From Alligator mississippiensis (taxonomy: Eukaryota; Chordata; Crocodylia; Alligatoridae): 64,000 bases of DNA. A program made the translations under genes and the position numbers. Under the pieces are notes generated by a model. That model was not told the origin of the DNA, searched no databases, and was given only the letters and a program-made list of their open reading frames with translations. Below, piece after piece: positions 23,054 through 33,299 of the stretch. Location: NCBI RefSeq assembly GCF_030867095.1, contig NC_081835.1, forward strand, positions 18,546,501-18,610,500, given 5' to 3'. Within the stretch, counting starts at the first letter, position 1. Every line of letters starts with the position of its first letter.

Positions 23054-25366
23054 CATAGATTCATAGATGTTAGGGTCGGAAGGGACCTCAATAGATCATC
23101 GAGTCCGACCCCCTGCATAGGCAGGAAAGAGTGCTGGGTTTAGATGACCCCAGCCAGATACCTATCTAACCTCCTCTTGAAGACCCCCAGGGTAGGGGAG
23201 AGCACCACCTCCCTTGGGAGCCCGTTCCAGACCCTGGTCACTCGAACTGTGAGGAAGTTCTTCCTAATGTCCAATCTAAATCTGCTCTCTGCTAGCTTGT
23301 GGCCATTATTTCTTGTAACCCCCGGGGGCGCCTTGCTGAGTAAAGCCTCACCAATTCCCTTCTGTGCCCCTGTGATGAACTTATAGGCAGCCACAAGGTC
23401 GCCTCTCAACCTTCTCTTGCGGAGTCTGAAGAGGTCCAGGTGCCCCAGTCTCTCCTCATAGGGCTTGGCCTGCAGGCCCTTAACCATATGAGTGGCCCTT
23501 CTCTGGACCCTCTCCAGGTTATCCGCATCCTTCTTGAAGCGTGGCACCCAAAATTGCATGCAGTACTCCAACTGCGGTCTGACCAGCGCCCGATAGAGGG
23601 GAAGTATCACCTCCTTGGATCTGTTCGTCATGCATCTGCTGATACACGATAAAGTGCCATTGGCTTTTCTGATGGCTTCGTCACACTGCCGACTCATGTT
23701 CATCTTGGAGTCCACTAGGACTCCAAGATCCCTTTCCACTTCCGTGCCACCCAGCAGGTCATTCCCTAGGCTGTAGGTGTGCTGGACATTTTTCCTCCCT
23801 AGGTGCAGCACTTTGCATTTCTCCTTGTTGAATTGCGTTCTGTTGTTTTCTGCCCATTTGTCCAACCTGTCCAGGTCTGCTTGTAGTTGTTCCCTGCCCT
23901 CCAGCGAGTCCACTTCTCCCCACAGTTTTGTGTCATCCGCAAACTTGGACAGAGTACACTTCACTCCCTCGTCCAAGTCACTGATGAAGACATTGAAGAG
24001 TATCGGTCCCAGGACCGAGCCCTGCGGGACCCCACTGCCCACACCCTTCCAGGTCGAAACCGACCCATCCACTACGACTCTCTGGGTGCGACCCTCTAGC
24101 CAATTCGCCACCCACCGGACTGTGCAGTCATCCAAGTCACAGCCTCTTAACTTGTTCACCTGTATGGGGTGGGATACCGTATTGAAGGCCTTCCTGAAGT
24201 CTAAGTAAACGGCGTCAACCCCTACTCCTGCGTCCAGGTGTTTTGTAACCTGGTTATAAAAAGAGACTAGATTAATCAGGCATGATCTACCTGCTACGAA
24301 CCCATGCTGGTTTCCCCTCAGCATAATTTTTCCTGCCGGGCTCTCGCAAATGTGAGCCTTGATAATTTTTTCAAAGACTTTGCCAAGGATGGAGGTGAGA
24401 CTGACTGGCCTATAGTTGACTGGGTCCTCCTTCCTCCCCTTCTTGAAAATGGGGACCACATTGGCCCTTTTCCAGTCCTCCGGGACCTGGCCTGTGCACC
24501 ACGAGTGTTCAAATATTCCTGCCAGTGGCTCTGCAATGACGTCAGCCAGTGCCTTCAGCACCCTCGGATGGAGCTCATCCGGGCCTGCCGACTTAAAGGC
24601 ATCCAGTTCTTCCAAGTGACTCTGCACCATCTCAGGGTCTACACATGGTAGTCTGGCGCCTTGCTGCTGCCTCTCTACAACCCCAGTGAGAGACTTGTCG
24701 TGCCCTTCGCTTAGGAGCACTGAGGCAAAGAACTCATTGAGGAGTTCAGCCTTGTCCCCCCTGTCCATCACCAATTGCTTATGCCCATTTAGCAGGGGTC
24801 CTATTCCACCCTGGGCCTTCCTTTTACTCCCTATATATCTGAAAAACAATTTCTTGTTATCCTTAACTTGGGATGCCATCCTCAGCTCCATGGTAGCTTT
24901 GGCCCGTCTAACTGCCTCCCTACAAGTGCGAGCAGAGGAGGTATACTTCTCTTTAATAATCTCTCCCCATTTCCACTTTTTATATGCCCCGCTTTTTGCC
25001 CGTAGGCTGCTCTGGATTTCTCTGGTCAGTCAAGGAAGCCTCTTGGCCCCTTTCCCCCTTTTTCCTCGCATCGGGATTGTCTCCCTTTGTGCCCGAAGAA
25101 TCATTTCCTTAAGGCACAGCCACCCTTCTTGGGCTCCCATCACTTCAAAACTCCTACTCTGCAGTGCATCCTTGACTAATCGCCTGAGTTCATTGAAATC
25201 AGCTTTCCTAAAGTCTAGCACTTTCACCCTACTAGTTACCTTACCCACTCGACGTCTTATGGTGAATTCTATTATTTGGTGATCACTGTCCCCCAGGTGA
25301 CTACCAATCTGTAGGTCTCCTACCATGTCATCCCCCATTGCCAATACCAGGTCCAGCAAGGCATTC
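23054..25366 (-). mobile_element. CR1 LINE, 5'-truncated, copy 1
   Basis: A non-LTR retrotransposon of the CR1 clade in minus orientation. Its 3' end, read on the minus strand, finishes in ...CATCTATGAATCTATGG at 23054-23070, the short 3' repeat typical of CR1. The 3' UTR is only about 85 bases. The body carries the reverse transcriptase frame and the last part of the endonuclease. Similarity to copy 2 stops at about 25366 near the 'NALLDLVLA' peptide, so most of the endonuclease and all of ORF1 are missing, as usual for CR1 copies truncated during reverse transcription. The exact 5' breakpoint is estimated by comparison with copy 2. No long target-site duplication was found, as expected for CR1. 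Confidence 0.9.
23140..25366 (-). pseudogene. CR1 ORF2 (endonuclease end plus reverse transcriptase), one visible nonsense codon
   Basis: A single reading frame runs from the truncated 5' end to the stop at 23140-23142. It is interrupted only by TGA at 25030-25032, where other CR1 proteins and copy 2 context suggest a tryptophan codon. Upstream of it lies the end of the apurinic endonuclease with the SDH motif (GDSDHQIIEF). Downstream is a 583-codon block with reverse transcriptase features: RPVSLTSILGKVFE at residues 161-174, motif A YLDF with catalytic Asp at 231, motif B VPQGSVLGP at 288-296, and motif C FADD at 317-320. The C-terminal region (RNNGHKL, FKRRLDRYLAGV) is typical of CR1. The catalytic aspartates are intact, so the copy is fairly young, but truncation of the endonuclease makes it non-autonomous. 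Confidence 0.9.
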
Positions 25367-26094
25367 TGGGAAAGCCCTCTCAGAGCTGGTCCAACAGACC
25401 CTCTGACACAGCCAGCACAGGCAGCTAGAAGCCAAGCCATCGAGTCCAGTGACCTGCCCTTACGCTGTAATTCTTTTCTTTAGAGACGTTACAAAGCATG
25501 AACAAACCTCGTTTCATTAGAGGTTGAACCATATCATTCGGGCCCCCCTGAACATATGTTAAAGACCAGCTCCCACCCAGATGAGTGATTTCTGCTGATT
25601 CCTAGAGTAGTTAAATCCCCTCCCTGAGAAATTGCTTTGCAGAGTATCTCATGTGAAAATATGAGGGAGCCTAGTAGGGACTAGTGGGTGCTGGGAGTCA
25701 CCACAGTAGCAATATGTTCAGCAGACCCTTCAAAAGAGTCACACCATCAAGTCACTGCAGTGGTATCTGATATCTATTTTAGGCTGGGTATCTATTAGGA
25801 TAAGGCCTTTTCATGTTGTGTTTGGTATTTAGCCCCCCACAATGCCTTGCTAGGTACATTAAGAATTTACTAGCCTAGAGCAAAACTTAATATCAACTTT
25901 GGCTTAGTTATCTTTAATTAAGAATTGTCTGGTGAGGGCCAAGTTCCTCTATATCTCTTCCTCTTTGAAAAGTGATTCATAGGCAGTATTTTCTGATAGT
26001 TCTCTTTTTGATACACGCATGTGATTGAGCTAACACACTGTGACCAAGTTACCATAACTAGGAAAGGGACTGCATGATGTTATATGTGGATGTT
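25367..26094. other. Spacer between the two CR1 copies
   Basis: About 730 bases of AT-moderate DNA separate the 5' ends of two oppositely oriented LINEs. No exon, terminal repeat or known element was recognised in it. A short open extension of the minus-strand frame to 25440 is non-LINE sequence. Confidence 0.5.
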
Positions 26095-26096
26095 AT

Positions 26097-28528
26097 ATGC
26101 CCCCGTGGGGAAAGGGATTGGTGGTGGGGATCTGCTACAGACCACCACACCAAGAGGAAAAGCTAGACTGGGAGTTCTTAAGGCAGCTCTCAGAGGCCGT
26201 ACAGTCTAGGGACATGGTTGTCATGGGGGACCTAAACTACCTTGACATCTGCTGGGAGGAGCAGTCAGCCAAATCCAACCGTTCACGTAGGTCCTTAACC
26301 TGCGTGTAGGACCTTCACCTAACACAGGAGGTGTACGGTCCCACTAGGGGGAATGCCTTACTGGACTTGGTGTTGGCTACTGGGGAGGACCTGGTAGAGG
26401 AGCTGCAGATTCGTGGTCACCTTGGGGACAGTGACGACCAATCAATTGAATTCATCATACGGCGTAGGATGGAAGTGCTTGAGTTTAGGAAGGCTAATTT
26501 CAGTGTGCTTAGGAGTCCAGGCAATGACACACTGCAGGAGAAGAGTATTGGCGAGAAGGGAGTCCAGGAAAGGTGGTCGTTCCTAAAGGAAGCAATCCTT
26601 CAGGCACAGAGGGAGAAAAGGAGCCAAAAAACATCCTTGGCTAAACAGGGAAATCCAGGGGAGCCTAAGGGCAAAAAAGAAGGCATATAGGCAGTGGAAG
26701 CAGGGGGAAGCTACCAAGAAGGACTATACCTACTTGGCTCGCACTTGCAGGGAGGCAGTTAGAAAGGCCAAAGCAACTATAGAGTTGAGGCTGGCAACAC
26801 AAATTAAAGACAACAAAAAGTCTTTTTTTAGGTATGTAGGGAGTAAAAAGAAGGCTCAGGGCAGCAAAGGACCCCTACTGAACAAGGAGGAGCAATCAGT
26901 GACAGAGAGGGTGGACAAGGCTGACCTATTCAATGAGTTTTTTGCCTCAGTGTTCCTGAACAGGGCTCAAGATAAGTCTCCTGGTGGGTTCTTATATGGG
27001 CATCAGAGGGACACTGACCCAACAACTGTCAATGCTGACTTGGTGCAGAGTCACTTGGATGGACTGGATGTGTTCAAGCCAGCAGGCCCAGATGAGCTGC
27101 ATCCAAGGGTACTGAAGGAATTGGCTGGTGTCATAGGAGAACCACTGGCACGGCTGTTTGAGCGCACATGGTGCTCAGAGCAGGTCCCGGAGGACTGGAA
27201 AAAGGCCAGTGCGGTCCCTATCTTCAAGAAGGGGAAGAAGGAGGATCTGAGTAATTGTAGGCCAGTCAGTCTCACCTCCATCCTTGGAAAGGTCTTTGAA
27301 AAGATTATGAAGGATCATATTTGTGAGAGTCCAGCGGGAAAAATAATGCAGCAGGGAAACCAGCATGGATTTGTAGCAGGTAAATCATGCCTGACCAATC
27401 TGGTTTTGTTTTATGACAGGGTCACAAAATGCTTAGGTGCAGGAGTAGAGGCAGATGTCCATTTTCTTGGACTTTATCAAGGACTTTGTTACGGTATCTC
27501 ATCCTTATTCTCATAAATAAATTAAGAAGCTGTGACATAGATGTTTACCCGGACTGGTGGGTGGCAAATTGGCTTAGCAGTCACACCTAGAGAGTGGTAG
27601 TAGATGGATTGGTATCAACCTGGAAGGATGTGGGTAGTAGGGTCCCGCAGGCTTCGGTCCTTGGACCTGTACTCATATCTTCATCAGTGACTTGGATGTG
27701 GGTATGACGTGTACTATGTCCAAGTTTGTGGACGATACTAAATTGTGGGGTGAAGTGCACACTCCAGAGGGTAGGGAACGATTGCAGGCAGACCTGGACA
27801 GGTTGAAAAAGTGGGCAGTACACGCTAGGATGCAGTACAACATTGACAAATGCAGAGTGCTGCACTTAGTGTGCAAAAATATCCAGCACACCTACTGGCT
27901 GGGAAGTGACCCTCTCAGCGGCACAGAAGCGGAAAGGGATCTCAGAGTCTTAGTAGACTCCAGGATGAACATGAGTCTTCAGTGTGACGAAATCATCAGC
28001 AAAGCTAACCGCACTTTATCGTGCATCAGCAGATGCATGACAAATAGATCCAAGGAGGTGATACTTCCCCTCTATGCGGCATTGGTCAGACGGCAGTTGG
28101 AGTACTGTGTCCAGTTTTGGGTGCCGTACTTCAAGAAAGATGTTGATAGACTCAAGTAGGTCCAGAGGAGGACCACTCGTATGGTCAGGGGCTTACAGGA
28201 CAAGCCCTATGAGGAGAGACTGAGGGACCTGGACCTCTTCAGCCTCCGCAAGGGAAGGCTGAGAGGTGATCTTGTGGCTGCCTACAAATTCATTAGGGGG
28301 ACACAGCAAGGGATCGGAGATGCTCTGTTCACCAGGGCGCCTCTTGGGGTAACAAGGAACAATGGTCACAAACTGACAGAGAGCACATTTAGGCTAGATA
28401 TCAGGAAAAACTTAACGGTAAGAGTGGCCAAAATTTGGAATGGGTTTCCAAGGGAGGTGGTGCTCTCCCCTGCCTTGGGGGTCTTTAAAAGAAGGCTGGA
28501 TAGGCACCTGGCTGGGGTCCGCTGACTC
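26097..28528 (+). pseudogene. CR1 ORF2, frameshifted and stopped
   Basis: The frame begins in the endonuclease (GDLN motif near 26227-26240) and meets TAG at 26307-26309. It resumes in the same phase to about 26690, where the endonuclease SDH motif has become SDD (GDSDDQSIEF), which would remove a catalytic histidine. A frameshift near 26660-26730 leads into the reverse transcriptase N-terminal part (26734-27516, with RPVSLTSILGKVFE). A further frameshift lies near motif A at about 27460-27500. A third phase carries motif C as FVDD in 27692-28159, ends at TAG 28157-28159, and continues to 28525 with FKRRLDRHLAGV. At least two nonsense codons and two frameshifts are present, so the copy is dead. 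Confidence 0.9.
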
Positions 28529-28613
28529 CGGCACTCTTTCCTCTCCAGGGCAGGGGGTTGAACTCGATGATCTGTTGAGGTCCCTTCCAACCCTAGCATC
28601 TATGAATCTATGA
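26097..28613 (+). mobile_element. CR1 LINE, 5'-truncated, copy 2
   Basis: A second CR1 in plus orientation, starting within the endonuclease domain (GLVVGICYRPP, then MGDLNYLDICW) and ending in GCATCTATGAATCTATGA at 28596-28613. The 3' UTR words 'GAGGTCCCTTCCAACCCTA' are the ones usual for this family. It is longer at the 5' side than copy 1 by roughly 260 bases. Its reading frames are broken in several places, so it is older. Together with copy 1 it forms a head-to-head inverted pair. Confidence 0.9.
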
Positions 28614-28619
28614 CTCATA

Positions 28620-29825
28620 ACAGACTGAGATTTCATATCATGGTTCATGGTTCAATCCAGATTTTGAGTAATCCCGAACTTGTTGAACTGTGCTAGATTG
28701 ATCTTCCAAGTGGTTATTAGTACATTAAGTAATAGTCAAGCCCCACAAAAACTGTATCATAATACCCTAGTCAAACACCCTCCATATTCCTGACTCGTGT
28801 TTAAGGACAAGCAAAGGAGGCAGGTTATCAGAGTGTTCATCTCAGGTATCCTCCCAGGCCCAGGGCATGCTGGGGTTTTGCAGGCTGTTGTTTGGACACC
28901 TATGCAGATGCAATCAATCAAGCATAGTTGTGTACCTCCCTGCTAAGCCTCTGGGCTTTGATTTGAGGAGGCCCTTGCGGCCTCAACCCCACATCATGAT
29001 CGCTATGTTTTCAAGGCACTCAGGAAAGCGCTGTACTCTCTGCTTTTTAATTTTCTCTTTATTGCATTTTTCTCGTTTGTTCAATAAGACCAAAACCACA
29101 GAGATTAAACCTCCACCCAACCCGTGGTAACTGTATAAAGCACAGATTGAATTAGAAGCAAATGACTGTTCAGGAGGGTCCATGAAATCGTTCAGGTTGC
29201 TGCTTTCCAGCAAGGGAGGTGATCTGCTGCTTTATCCCCTTACATTGGGGAGGTAGATGAGGGAGGAAGTCCTGCTCCCATTATTGAGTCCACATCAGAC
29301 CCATGGAAGGGGTCATGATATCTCACCCAGCATGACCCACCCTAGACAGAGCAGGTGGTTTTCAATCTAAAACACCTTCACGACACAGATGGCGCCTCAG
29401 GATTGCAAGACTAGGTCATATCACTGGTCCATCCCTGGCCACTGTGTCCTCTCTGTGACAGAAGAATGACAAATTCATCAGAGGAACGTGCAGGATACCC
29501 CTTCATGGACAACTACAAAGACACACAGAGGCAGTTTCTTCTTAGTAACTAGCTGGCCTCTGTCCCAGCTTGTCAGAGGTGGATTCCTCATCCATTTTTC
29601 TCCCAGTTAGTTTAACTACCAGTGATACCACTCTCCAAGTAAATGCCTAACCCTGATCCCAGCCCCCACACTTCACTTCATCATTCTGGCCCTCTGTTTT
29701 CTCTCCCTTTCACTACAGCCACGTCCATCTGTCTCTTACACTCGTCAACCCAGGGATAACTCCATCAGCTCTGCTGGAGTTGAAATGGAGCGATGAATTC
29801 TAGCCCACCGGGACTACCTGCTTTG
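28620..29825. other. Non-coding stretch
   Basis: No recognised exon or mobile element between the CR1 3' end and the possible CR1 scrap at 29.83 kb. Confidence 0.5.
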
Positions 29826-29830
29826 ACGTT

Positions 29831-30030
29831 CTGTCTTGACAACTTGTTCCATCTGTTTCATGCCCTCAGACAAAGAAGTTCTGCTTGAATTCCCCGTTCG
29901 TGCTTAATTTCTTCATCTTGAGACAACATCCCTCAGAGCCTTATTCCCACACGTACTACATTGCTGTACCTTTATCAGGAGTCTTCAACTGTTGCAATCA
30001 CTCTTAGCAGGGTCCTCTCCAGGTCTTCTC
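29831..30030 (-). repeat. Possible highly diverged CR1 3' fragment
   Basis: ACAACTTGTTCCATCTGTTT, CCCTCAGACAAAGAAGTTCT and GGTCCTCTCCAGGTCTTCTC occur in the order expected for the antisense of a CR1 C-terminal coding region (compare the 52.1-52.6 kb copy: CCTGTTCCAATG..., then leucine-rich stretch). The match is patchy, with large unaligned parts. Confidence 0.4.
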
Positions 30031-30034
30031 TCCA

Positions 30035-33000
30035 ACAAGGTCAAGCTTTCCTCCTCATGCAGAACAGCCTTATATATGGAGTCATCCAGGTTGCTTCATA
30101 TTGCACTGCCTCTTTGTGGCAAGAGAAAGACCCCCAACTCTCTCACAGTTTGACAGTGCTCAGAGCCCAGTGGTTGAGTTGGCCCAATCCTGGTACAAGC
30201 CAGCTGTGAAGTCTGGATGCAGACAGGAATTTCCCCAACATTGGGGGTGCTCGGAAGGTCGGGATTCTTTTGGAGTCAACCTACAGCAGTGGCCAAAAGT
30301 CAGGATCACCCAACCATTGCTAGGTGCCCCTGGTGAAACAAGTAGGGCCCTCACTGGCCAAGTCCACATGGCACAGAAGTCCAAACCGCACTAGAACAAT
30401 CCTTTCCTGGCACCCACGGTAGATGTACCAAAGACCATAGAGAACAAACTTCTTTCCTATTCCTAGAAGTTCACCTTCCCAAAAGAACCTGGGAACATCA
30501 GCTGGAGAGACTGCGTATGGGAAGCCTGCCCTGCCGTCACCCACAGGTAAAAGAGAGGGCTTCTGTTCTCCACATCTGGCATCTTTTGCTTGCAAGAAAT
30601 TCAGAGGAAGGGAACCAAAATCTTGGAGCAGTCAGGGGAATATCAAGGCTGCTTCCTCCCAGTCTGATGGAAGTCTGAGAGAGAGACTGGAACGATCTAA
30701 GAGCAGGAGTAGAAGTCCCACGCAGCCAGGGCAGCATCTGGTTAGTATCTGTAGGCACTTGGCCGTCCTCCATCCTGCTCATCCCCAGGCTTGTAGGGCT
30801 TTCCCAGTGCCAACCCCAGCAGGAGCAAGAGAGTCTGATTCCTTCCTGCTGGATGCCTTCAGCATACTGCCCATGAACATTGCCATAGGGCAACTGCTTC
30901 AGAGGGCTCCAGCAGGCAGAAACATGCTGGGACCAGTCCTTTCACCTACAAAACAAAAGGGGATGACACAGCTAAGAGGCCGACAACACCAGAGGCTGTG
31001 CTGGCTACAGGAATGAAAAAAAGGTGCTGCCTTTGGCTCTAAGCTGCATCCCAACACAAACGGGGCTGCAGTCTGCTAGGCTGGAGCCTCCTGTCTGACC
31101 TGGCACAGACAGAGAGAGACTGTAGCACTGGAATTACACTGTAGTTCAATCAGACCAAGCTCCAGAAATTCAAGTGGGCTCCCCTGCTCTGCCTCTCTGG
31201 CCAGGGATCAATCAGTAGAAAAGGGCCCCCAAAGCCAAAGAGGGAGCTGATGTGGAGCACAGCCCCATGCCCCAGCAGTATATTATCATGGTGTGTTGCC
31301 CTGCAGTCAAACGCTGCTGTGTGGGTTTTGTGATGGTGCCCAGAGGCTGCAGGGCATCGGGTGCCAAGAGGTTTAAGTGCCTTATCATTATTTTATGACT
31401 CTATAAAAATCAGGAACTTGCCTGAGGGGAGGTCCAATGGGAGGAGGGCAGGGGCCCTACTTGCTGGGGCAGCTAGGCACCAGCACTTGGGAGAGCTGGG
31501 GGACTGTGAGTAATAGTGACAGGAGCCCCTGAGCTGTGACCAGGCTCAGGGTGCCTGTGCCCTGGGCAGCAACTGCAAGCAGTGGAGATCAAGCTCCTTG
31601 TCTTGGGAACTTGCATCTCAACCTCTTCCCCATTTCTACCATGCTGCAGCTACAGCAGTGGCCTCTGCCTGGCTGCACACAGCTCCAGGCAAGCAGTCAC
31701 ATTTGGTGCTGGGCCTAGCAGCACTCTGGCAGCCCTTTGACCTCTCTCACTTTCCACCACTGACCCATGCACGGAAGATCATAATTGCTCACATCTGATC
31801 AGCACTGCACAGCGCTGCTTCCTTCCACAGCTGGGCACCCACCACCAGTGCTGATGGTCAGCTCGGGTTTCCTGTGGTAGAGACGGCACCTCCAGGTAGA
31901 CCCCAGAAACCTTGGGGAACAAGGGCACATGTAAAGACAGTGAGAGCCTGGGTGTTTCCCCAACTTTTCATCCTTGCCCATTGTCAGCTCCCTTGCCTAT
32001 CAGGTCACCAAAACTAACCCCTCTGGTCAGTGGAGATACTGTGATATTGTGTGATATCTGATAGCAGGGGCAAATCTCCACAACTGCATTCTCCACCATG
32101 CATCAAGATGGGGAGTGCAATAAGGCAGAGCACCAAATGATATGCTCCCCCCAGGCCTGAGCTGAGCAGCTCTTGTTTTAAAATATTCCTGCCAGCAGCA
32201 GGTTGATCTCAGCGGGTAGCTCGTTGCCTTCTTGTCTCTGTTTGGCCTCGGCTGTGCATCATCCCTCTCTTGGGCTGGAACAGCACCATCTCCAAGATGG
32301 AGGGAACCCATCCACTCCAGCCATCAGGTTTGAACACGGCTGCCGGGATCAGCCAGCACAGCCTGCCCCTGTTCAACCAGCAGCACTGACTGCAGCGCTC
32401 ACTGGGGAGGGTTTGGCCAATGAGGGTCCTGCCAAAAACCACACAGTTCAGGCCACCCACGGGTCCAAGCTGCCAGAGCAGAGCTGAGAAGCATTTGCAA
32501 TAAGCCCACAATGGATGAGCAGCAGGGCCCGGGCAGATGAAGCTAGGAAGCTGGAGAGGACTGCCCACTGCAGGCAGTGGATGATGCTGACCAATAACTG
32601 AACCAGAGCAGCTGCAGGGAGCGGGTGCAATGCCGCACATCCATCCGCTGGCAGGGCCACCCAGCGCTTTGGAAGAGCTGCCTGGCACCACAGCCCAGCT
32701 CCCATGTGCTGTCTGCTGAGGGCACTGCCCCTTGCTGTTCCAGCCCTCTTCTTCGTTCTCCCTCTGCTCCCTGCCATGGTGAGCTCAGAAAGGCCCTCAA
32801 GAGGGCTGAAGCACTTGAGTTTCCATATCTCTTTAATTTCCATGGGGTACCAAAGACACAGATGTGGGGAGGGCCCCAACAGGGCATCCAGCTCACTCCC
32901 CCTCACTAACAGCCCCATTTTGATCCAAGACACCTCTTGCTTCTAATGCATACGTGCCACCTGATGCCCAGCTGCTGCTTGTCCTCATTTCTGAAGGAGC

Positions 33001-33190
33001 TGTGTTTGTGTGTACACCACAGGCACCAGCGCCTCCTCATTGGCACTTCCATTTGGGAAACACCAAAGATGCTGCTGCTTTCTTTCCTGCTCTCAGCCCC
33101 ACAGCTCCCCAAGATCTGCATGGGCTGGCTCACATGTTAACCACCGGAGCCTCACAACCCGCCTTGGAAGGAAGGGAGAAAGGATTGGGA
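30035..33190. other. Non-coding stretch
   Basis: About 3.1 kb with no recognised gene, RNA or transposon. Frames of 150-160 codons on the minus strand at 32.2-32.9 kb are mutually overlapping and featureless. Confidence 0.5.
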
Positions 33191-33195
33191 GCACC

Positions 33196-33292
33196 CAGGT
33201 GTAGAGAGGCCAAGCAACTTGTCCAGCTTCACACAGCAAGTCAGTGGCAGAGTCTTCACACAGCAAGTTAGGGACAGGACCCAGGCATCCTG
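33196..33292 (-). repeat. MIR-like remnant with internal 27-bp duplication
   Basis: AGAGAGGCCAAGCAACTTGT, CACACAGCAAGTCAGTGGCA and ACCCAGGCATCCTGAC follow the antisense MIR order. CTTCACACAGCAAGT occurs at 33227-33241 and again at 33254-33268, so a 27-base piece of the element has been duplicated in place. Confidence 0.65.
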
Positions 33293-33299
33293 ACTAACA

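Noticed and set aside
26734-27516. Reverse transcriptase-like frame as a stand-alone gene
   Set aside because: It is one frame of the broken CR1 copy 2, with stops and frameshifts on both sides and the CR1 3' end at 28613.
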